Positions 60,316 through 64,000 of a DNA stretch of 64,000 bases are shown piece by piece; position 1 is the stretch's first letter, and each line of letters opens with the position of its first letter. A program made the translations under genes and the position numbers. The DNA is from Candidatus Eisenbacteria bacterium (GTDB lineage Bacteria; Orphanbacterota; Orphanbacteria; Orphanbacterales; Orphanbacteraceae). The stretch is taken from assembly GCA_016930695.1 (NCBI GenBank), contig JAFGGD010000034.1:62001-126000 (forward strand), read 5' to 3'. The notes beneath the pieces were generated by a model. The model ran no database searches. It saw nothing but the letters and a program-made list of their open reading frames with translations, and was not told the origin of the DNA.

Positions 60316-61155
60316 ATGGCGATCGAGACATACCTGCGAGTCGATTCGGCGGAAGAAGCGATCCGCCGCATGACCGAGCACGCCGGGAGGGCCCGTTTCC
60401 TCGCCGGCGGAACCGACCTGCTCACCGGAAAGCCGCCGGACGTGGTTATCGATATACGCGGCCTATTGAGCGGCGTGCGGCGCGACGGAGAGGACATGGT
60501 GATCGGGGCGACCGCCACGATCACCGAGATCGGCGAGAGCGAGGAACTCGCCCGGGCGGACGGCGGTCTTCTCCGCTCCTGCACCCGGGTCTTCGCCCAC
60601 TGGCAGATCCGGAACGCCGCCACCTTGGGCGGCAACATCGTGAACGCCGTGCCCTGCGCCGACCTGGTGCCGCCCCTTCTCGTCCTCGACGCACGCTGCG
60701 TTCTCGTCGGCCCCGAGGGTTCCCGCGAGGAGCCGCTCCGCAGCCTCTTTCTCGGGCCGAAGGAGAGCGCGGTCGGCGACCGCCTCCTGACGGAGGTTCG
60801 TTTTCGCGTCCCCTCGCCGGGAACGCGGAGCGCCTTCCTGAAGGTGGGCGTAAACGACGAGGGGCTCGCGGTGGTCAACGCCGCCGTTCTCCTGGAGATG
60901 GACGGTAAGACGTGCCGGCGCGCCCGGCTCTCCCTCAATTCCGTGGCTCCCACGCCGATCCGGGTCGACGAGGCGGAGAAGGAACTGGAGGGGGGACCGA
61001 TCACCGAGGAACGGATCGAGCGGGCGGCGGAGATCGCCCGCGGCGTGGTTCGTCCGATCAGCGACCAGCGCGCCGGCGCGGAGTACCGGACCCACATGAG
61101 CGCGGTGTTGACGCGCCGCGTGATCCGGATGGCGCTGGAAGGAGGGGAGGCGTGA
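60316..61155 (+). CDS. Molybdenum hydroxylase FAD-binding subunit
   Basis: This 279-residue protein is the medium (FAD) subunit of a xanthine-dehydrogenase-family enzyme. FAD motifs are FLAGGTDLLTGK near residue 32 and QIRNAATLGGNIVNA near residue 97, with the CO-dehydrogenase flavoprotein C-terminal domain from about 175. In the E. coli cluster this role belongs to YgfM/XdhB. The ATG at 60316 follows AAGGAGGGGCGG. Its stop overlaps the ATG of the 2Fe-2S subunit by one base (TGATG). Confidence 0.93.
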   Translation: MAIETYLRVDSAEEAIRRMTEHAGRARFLAGGTDLLTGKPPDVVIDIRGLLSGVRRDGEDMVIGATATITEIGESEELARADGGLLRSCTRVFAHWQIRNAATLGGNIVNAVPCADLVPPLLVLDARCVLVGPEGSREEPLRSLFLGPKESAVGDRLLTEVRFRVPSPGTRSAFLKVGVNDEGLAVVNAAVLLEMDGKTCRRARLSLNSVAPTPIRVDEAEKELEGGPITEERIERAAEIARGVVRPISDQRAGAEYRTHMSAVLTRRVIRMALEGGEA

Positions 61156-61634
61156 TGAGCGGCATGGACCTGCACCTGACCGTGAACGGCGACCCCGTGG
61201 TCTTCCGGATCGAACCGGGCGACCGTCTCGCCGGCGTGCTCCGCCGCGAGGGATATTTGGGCGTCAAGATCGGCTGCGGCACCGGCGATTGCGGAAGCTG
61301 CACCGTTCTTCTGAACGGCGATCCGGTGGTGAGCTGCCTGTTCCTCGCCGCGCAGGCGGAAGGGGCGGAGGTGACCACCGTGGAGGGGCTCGCCCGGGAC
61401 GGAGATCTGCACCCGCTCCAGGAGGCGTTCCTCAACGAAGGGGCGGCGCAGTGCGGTTTCTGCACCCCCGGGATCCTTCTCACCGCCAAGGCGCTTCTCG
61501 ACCGGAACCCGGATCCCACCGAAGCGGAGGTCCGGGGGGCTCTCTCCGGCAACCTCTGTCGGTGCACCGGTTACGTGAACATCGTCCGCGCCGTGCTCGT
61601 GGCCGCGGAGAGGATGAGAGGGGGGACGGCATGA
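61155..61634 (+). CDS. Molybdenum hydroxylase [2Fe-2S] subunit
   Basis: This 159-residue protein carries two [2Fe-2S] clusters. The N-terminal plant-type cluster uses CGTGDCGSC with a later Cys in VVSCLFLA. The C-terminal all-alpha cluster uses CGFCTPG and CRCTGY. It transfers electrons from the Mo centre to FAD. The start is the ATG at 61155; an alternative Met lies three residues later. Its TGA overlaps the ATG of the large subunit by 4 nt, as expected for a coupled operon. Confidence 0.95.
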   Translation: MSGMDLHLTVNGDPVVFRIEPGDRLAGVLRREGYLGVKIGCGTGDCGSCTVLLNGDPVVSCLFLAAQAEGAEVTTVEGLARDGDLHPLQEAFLNEGAAQCGFCTPGILLTAKALLDRNPDPTEAEVRGALSGNLCRCTGYVNIVRAVLVAAERMRGGTA

Positions 61635-63997
61635 GCGACCGGAAAAACAGCGTGGTCGGCCGGAACCTGTGGAAGGTGGACGGCATCGACCTGGTCACCG
61701 GCGCGCCGGTGTACACGGACGATTTCTTCGAGGAGGGGATGCTCTACGGCAAGATCCTCCGCAGTCCCCACGCCCACGCGCGGATCCGTAGCATCGACGT
61801 AAGCGCCGCGCGGGAGATGGAGGGGGTCCACGCCGTTCTCTGCCACGAGAACGTGGTGGCGAATCCCGACCCGGACCGCCCGGACCTGTTCGAGAGGATC
61901 CCCTACACGTCGGCGGGGCAGGATTTCCCGGAGCCCTCGCCGCTGGACATCTTCCTCTTCGACCGAAAGGTGCGTTACGTGGGGGACCGCGTGGCCGCCG
62001 TGGCGGCCGAGAGCGAGGAGATCGCCGCCGAGGCGCTTCGCCGGATCCGGGTCGACTACGAGGTGCTCCCGCCGGTGTTCACCGTGGAGGACGCCCTCCG
62101 CGAGGGGGCGCCGGTGATCCACGACGAGAAAGATTCGACCGGCGCGGAGGACGCCTCCCGCAATCGAATCGGCAGCATCGACGTGCAACTCGGCGACACC
62201 GAGGCGGGCTTCGCCGAAGCGGACCTGGTCGTCGAGGGAACGTATCAGACCCAAAGGATGCAGCACGCCCAGATGGAGCTGCACGTGGCCATCGCCACTT
62301 TCGACGGCGACGGGCGGCTCGTGCTCATCAGCTCCAACCAGGTCCCCTTCCACGTGCGCCGTCATCTCGCCCGCGTGCTCGGCCTTTCCATCGGCCGGGT
62401 TCGGGTGATCAAGCCGCGGATCGGCGGCGGCTTCGGCGGCAAGCAGGGGATGATGGTCGAGGAGGTGGCGGGCGCCCTCGCCCTCGCCTCCGGCCAGCCG
62501 GTGCGGGTCATCACGAACCGGTTCGAGGACCTGAACATGGTCCGCGTGCGGCACCCGATGACGGTCACCGCCAAGGTGGGGATTCGGGGAAAGGAACGGA
62601 TCACCGCCATGGAGATCGACGCCAAGGTGGACGGCGGGGCCTACGGCGCGCACAGCACCACCGTGCCGACCAACACCGGGAATAAGAACCTGCCCCGTTA
62701 CCGCTGCGCGAACGTGCGATTCCGTTACGTCTCGGCCTACACGAACCTGGTGCCCGGCGGCGCGATGCGCGGCTACGGCACCACCCAGGGGGCTTTCGCC
62801 CTGGAGAGCGAGATGGACGAGGCGGCGGAGAAGCTGGGCATCGATCCGGTCGAGCTGCGTCTCCGCACCACCGTGCGGGAGGGGGACACCGACGAGGTCT
62901 CCCCGCACATGTACGAGGCGAAAATCGAAGCCGCCGAGCCGAAGGGATGGCCGATCCACAGCTGCGGGCTTCCGCAGTGCCTCGAGCGGGGCGCCGAACA
63001 GTTCCGCTGGAAAGAGCGGCGCGAGGCCTACGCGAAGCACAACGCCGCGAATCCCGTGGTGCGCAAGGGCGTGGGGATGTGCTGCCTCTCCCAAGGGAGC
63101 GGCGTGGCGAGCATCGACTCGGCGAACGCCACGGTGAAGATGAACGAGGACGGCTCGGTCACCCTCTTCACGGGCGCGGCGGACCTCGGCACCGGCGCCG
63201 ACACGGTGATCGCCCAGATCGTGGCGGAAACCCTCGGCATCGACCTGGACGAGGTCACGGTTTACTCGGGCGACACGGACCTAGTTCCCTTCGATTCCGG
63301 CGCCTACGCCTCCAGCACGAGCTATATCAGCGGCGGCGCGGCGCTCAAGGCGGCCCAAATGGTGCGGGACGACCTGCTCGCCCTGTCGGCGGATCTGATC
63401 GGCGAGCCCGCTGAAGATTTGGAATTGAAGGACCACAAGATGGTTTCCCGCAAGACCGGCCGTTCCGTTCCCATCCGGGACGCGGCGACCCACGTGGTGT
63501 ACAAGAAGAAGGTGATGATCAGCCGGACCGCGTCGCACACGTCGCCGGTCAGCCCGCCCCCCTTCGCCGCGGTCTTCGCCGATGTGGAGGTGGACACCGA
63601 GACCGGCGAGGTCCGCGTGAAGGAAATCCTCTCCGCGGTCGACGCGGGGACCATCCTGAACCCCAACCTGGCCCTCGGCCAGGTGCACGGCGCGATCCAC
63701 ATGGGGCTCGGCCTGACGATGAGCGAGGAGAATCTCTTCGACGCCGAGGGGAGACCGACGAAGAAGGGCCTGATGGATTACAAGACCTTCCGGGCGGGGA
63801 ACATGCCGAAGCTGGAGACGATCCTGATCGAGACCTACGAGCCGACGGGACCCTACGGGGCGAAGGCGATCGCCGAGATCCCCGTGAACGGCCCGGCGCC
63901 GGCGATCGGCAACGCGCTCAAGTTCGCCCTGGGCGTCCGGATCCGGCGTATTCCCTTTACGCCCGAAAGGATCCTCCACGCCCTCGGCAAGATCTGA
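61631..63997 (+). CDS. Molybdenum hydroxylase large (molybdopterin-binding) subunit
   Basis: This 788-residue protein is a complete xanthine-dehydrogenase-family large subunit. Motifs include the N-terminal hammerhead region (GKILRSPHAHARIRSIDV), GGGFGGKQG, PGGAMRGYGTTQG and ASSTSYISGGAA. The putative catalytic Glu is at about residue 749 in AKAIAEIPVNG. The substrate could be a purine, nicotinate or another N-heterocycle. The ygfK association points to the purine-linked group studied in E. coli (xdhD, ygfK), some of which use a labile selenium; no selenium genes are in the window. The stop at 63995-63997 is just inside the window, so the gene is whole. Confidence 0.93.
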   Translation: MSDRKNSVVGRNLWKVDGIDLVTGAPVYTDDFFEEGMLYGKILRSPHAHARIRSIDVSAAREMEGVHAVLCHENVVANPDPDRPDLFERIPYTSAGQDFPEPSPLDIFLFDRKVRYVGDRVAAVAAESEEIAAEALRRIRVDYEVLPPVFTVEDALREGAPVIHDEKDSTGAEDASRNRIGSIDVQLGDTEAGFAEADLVVEGTYQTQRMQHAQMELHVAIATFDGDGRLVLISSNQVPFHVRRHLARVLGLSIGRVRVIKPRIGGGFGGKQGMMVEEVAGALALASGQPVRVITNRFEDLNMVRVRHPMTVTAKVGIRGKERITAMEIDAKVDGGAYGAHSTTVPTNTGNKNLPRYRCANVRFRYVSAYTNLVPGGAMRGYGTTQGAFALESEMDEAAEKLGIDPVELRLRTTVREGDTDEVSPHMYEAKIEAAEPKGWPIHSCGLPQCLERGAEQFRWKERREAYAKHNAANPVVRKGVGMCCLSQGSGVASIDSANATVKMNEDGSVTLFTGAADLGTGADTVIAQIVAETLGIDLDEVTVYSGDTDLVPFDSGAYASSTSYISGGAALKAAQMVRDDLLALSADLIGEPAEDLELKDHKMVSRKTGRSVPIRDAATHVVYKKKVMISRTASHTSPVSPPPFAAVFADVEVDTETGEVRVKEILSAVDAGTILNPNLALGQVHGAIHMGLGLTMSEENLFDAEGRPTKKGLMDYKTFRAGNMPKLETILIETYEPTGPYGAKAIAEIPVNGPAPAIGNALKFALGVRIRRIPFTPERILHALGKI

Positions 63998-64000
63998 TCG

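Noticed and set aside
60288-61412. Minus-strand open frame opposite the FAD and 2Fe-2S subunits
   Set aside because: The plus-strand genes carry clear cofactor motifs; the reverse frame is a by-product of GC-rich third positions.
1-64000. CRISPR arrays, insertion sequences, integrases or phage genes
   Set aside because: No regularly spaced repeat, transposase motif, attachment site or phage structural gene was seen on either strand.
1-64000. tRNA or rRNA genes
   Set aside because: No T-arm/anticodon arrangement or rRNA-like sequence was found by eye; short TTCGAATC matches (for example near 31037) lack the rest of a cloverleaf.

Overview
The window is a GC-rich, gene-dense stretch of a Gram-negative bacterial chromosome. 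The cell-envelope genes are diderm: Lgt, five predicted lipoproteins, a LysM lytic transglycosylase and a Wzi-like beta-barrel. One large secreted protein ends in an FlgD/type-9-sorting-like module, and several proteins fuse membrane glycosyltransferases to TPR repeats. Together these suggest a deep-branching member of the FCB superphylum, for example an Eisenbacteria-like lineage. That placement is inference; there is no rRNA or other phylogenetic marker with a decisive signature here. I see no tRNA, rRNA, CRISPR array, transposase, integrase or phage gene.

Layout. (1) 1-936 is the frameshifted 3' end of an SLC12-like cation-chloride cotransporter. (2) 1062-10296 is a housekeeping operon, truA, transaldolase, HtrA/DegQ protease, purB, purL, purQ, a tandem PurS-like gene and purF, with most junctions overlapping by 4-8 nt. 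(3) 10339-11394 holds a lone HD-GYP gene. (4) 11450-21495 is a cell-shape operon: radC, mreBCD, mrdA, rodA, lgt, aroE, comF and a beta-barrel gene whose start is unresolved. (5) 21533-25220 (minus) holds a sulfatase-fold lipoprotein with TPRs and a MltD-like LysM transglycosylase. (6) 25293-27721 holds two paralogous Cys-rich secreted proteins, each with its own terminator and both preceded by the same 42-nt structured leader element. (7) 27836-44682 is a surface-assembly region: three GT-C-type membrane glycosyltransferase genes with TPR tails, one without a tail, two alkaline-phosphatase-superfamily lipoproteins, a beta-helix protein, a secreted zinc-metallopeptidase-like protein and a GAF-GGDEF cyclase. 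(8) 44876-54027 holds valS, a DUF4139 protein, a RodZ-like protein and uvrB, then nadC, birA and coaX. (9) 53990-58027 holds a 3D-domain protein, a small SpoT-like HD hydrolase, a Ca/Na antiporter and another sulfatase-fold lipoprotein. (10) 58185-63997 holds a YgfK-like Fe-S flavoprotein and a complete three-subunit molybdenum hydroxylase.

How the genes fit together. The purine operon covers PRPP to FGAM, and purB supplies its own two steps; small PurL needs PurQ and PurS, and the only PurS candidate is a tandem duplication. The mre-mrd-rodA block is a standard elongasome unit followed by lipoprotein maturation. The 23-45 kb and 56-58 kb genes look like a coordinated extracytoplasmic glycosylation and phospho-modification toolkit. 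The end of the window is a molybdoenzyme module resembling the E. coli ygfK/ygfM/xdhD neighbourhood.

Most worth following up: the shared leader hairpin of the two Cys-rich secreted proteins, the tandem PurS, the recurrent TPR-tailed membrane glycosyltransferase set, and several genes with odd translation starts (possible leaderless mRNAs, a possible AUC start, and a beta-barrel gene with no start codon).
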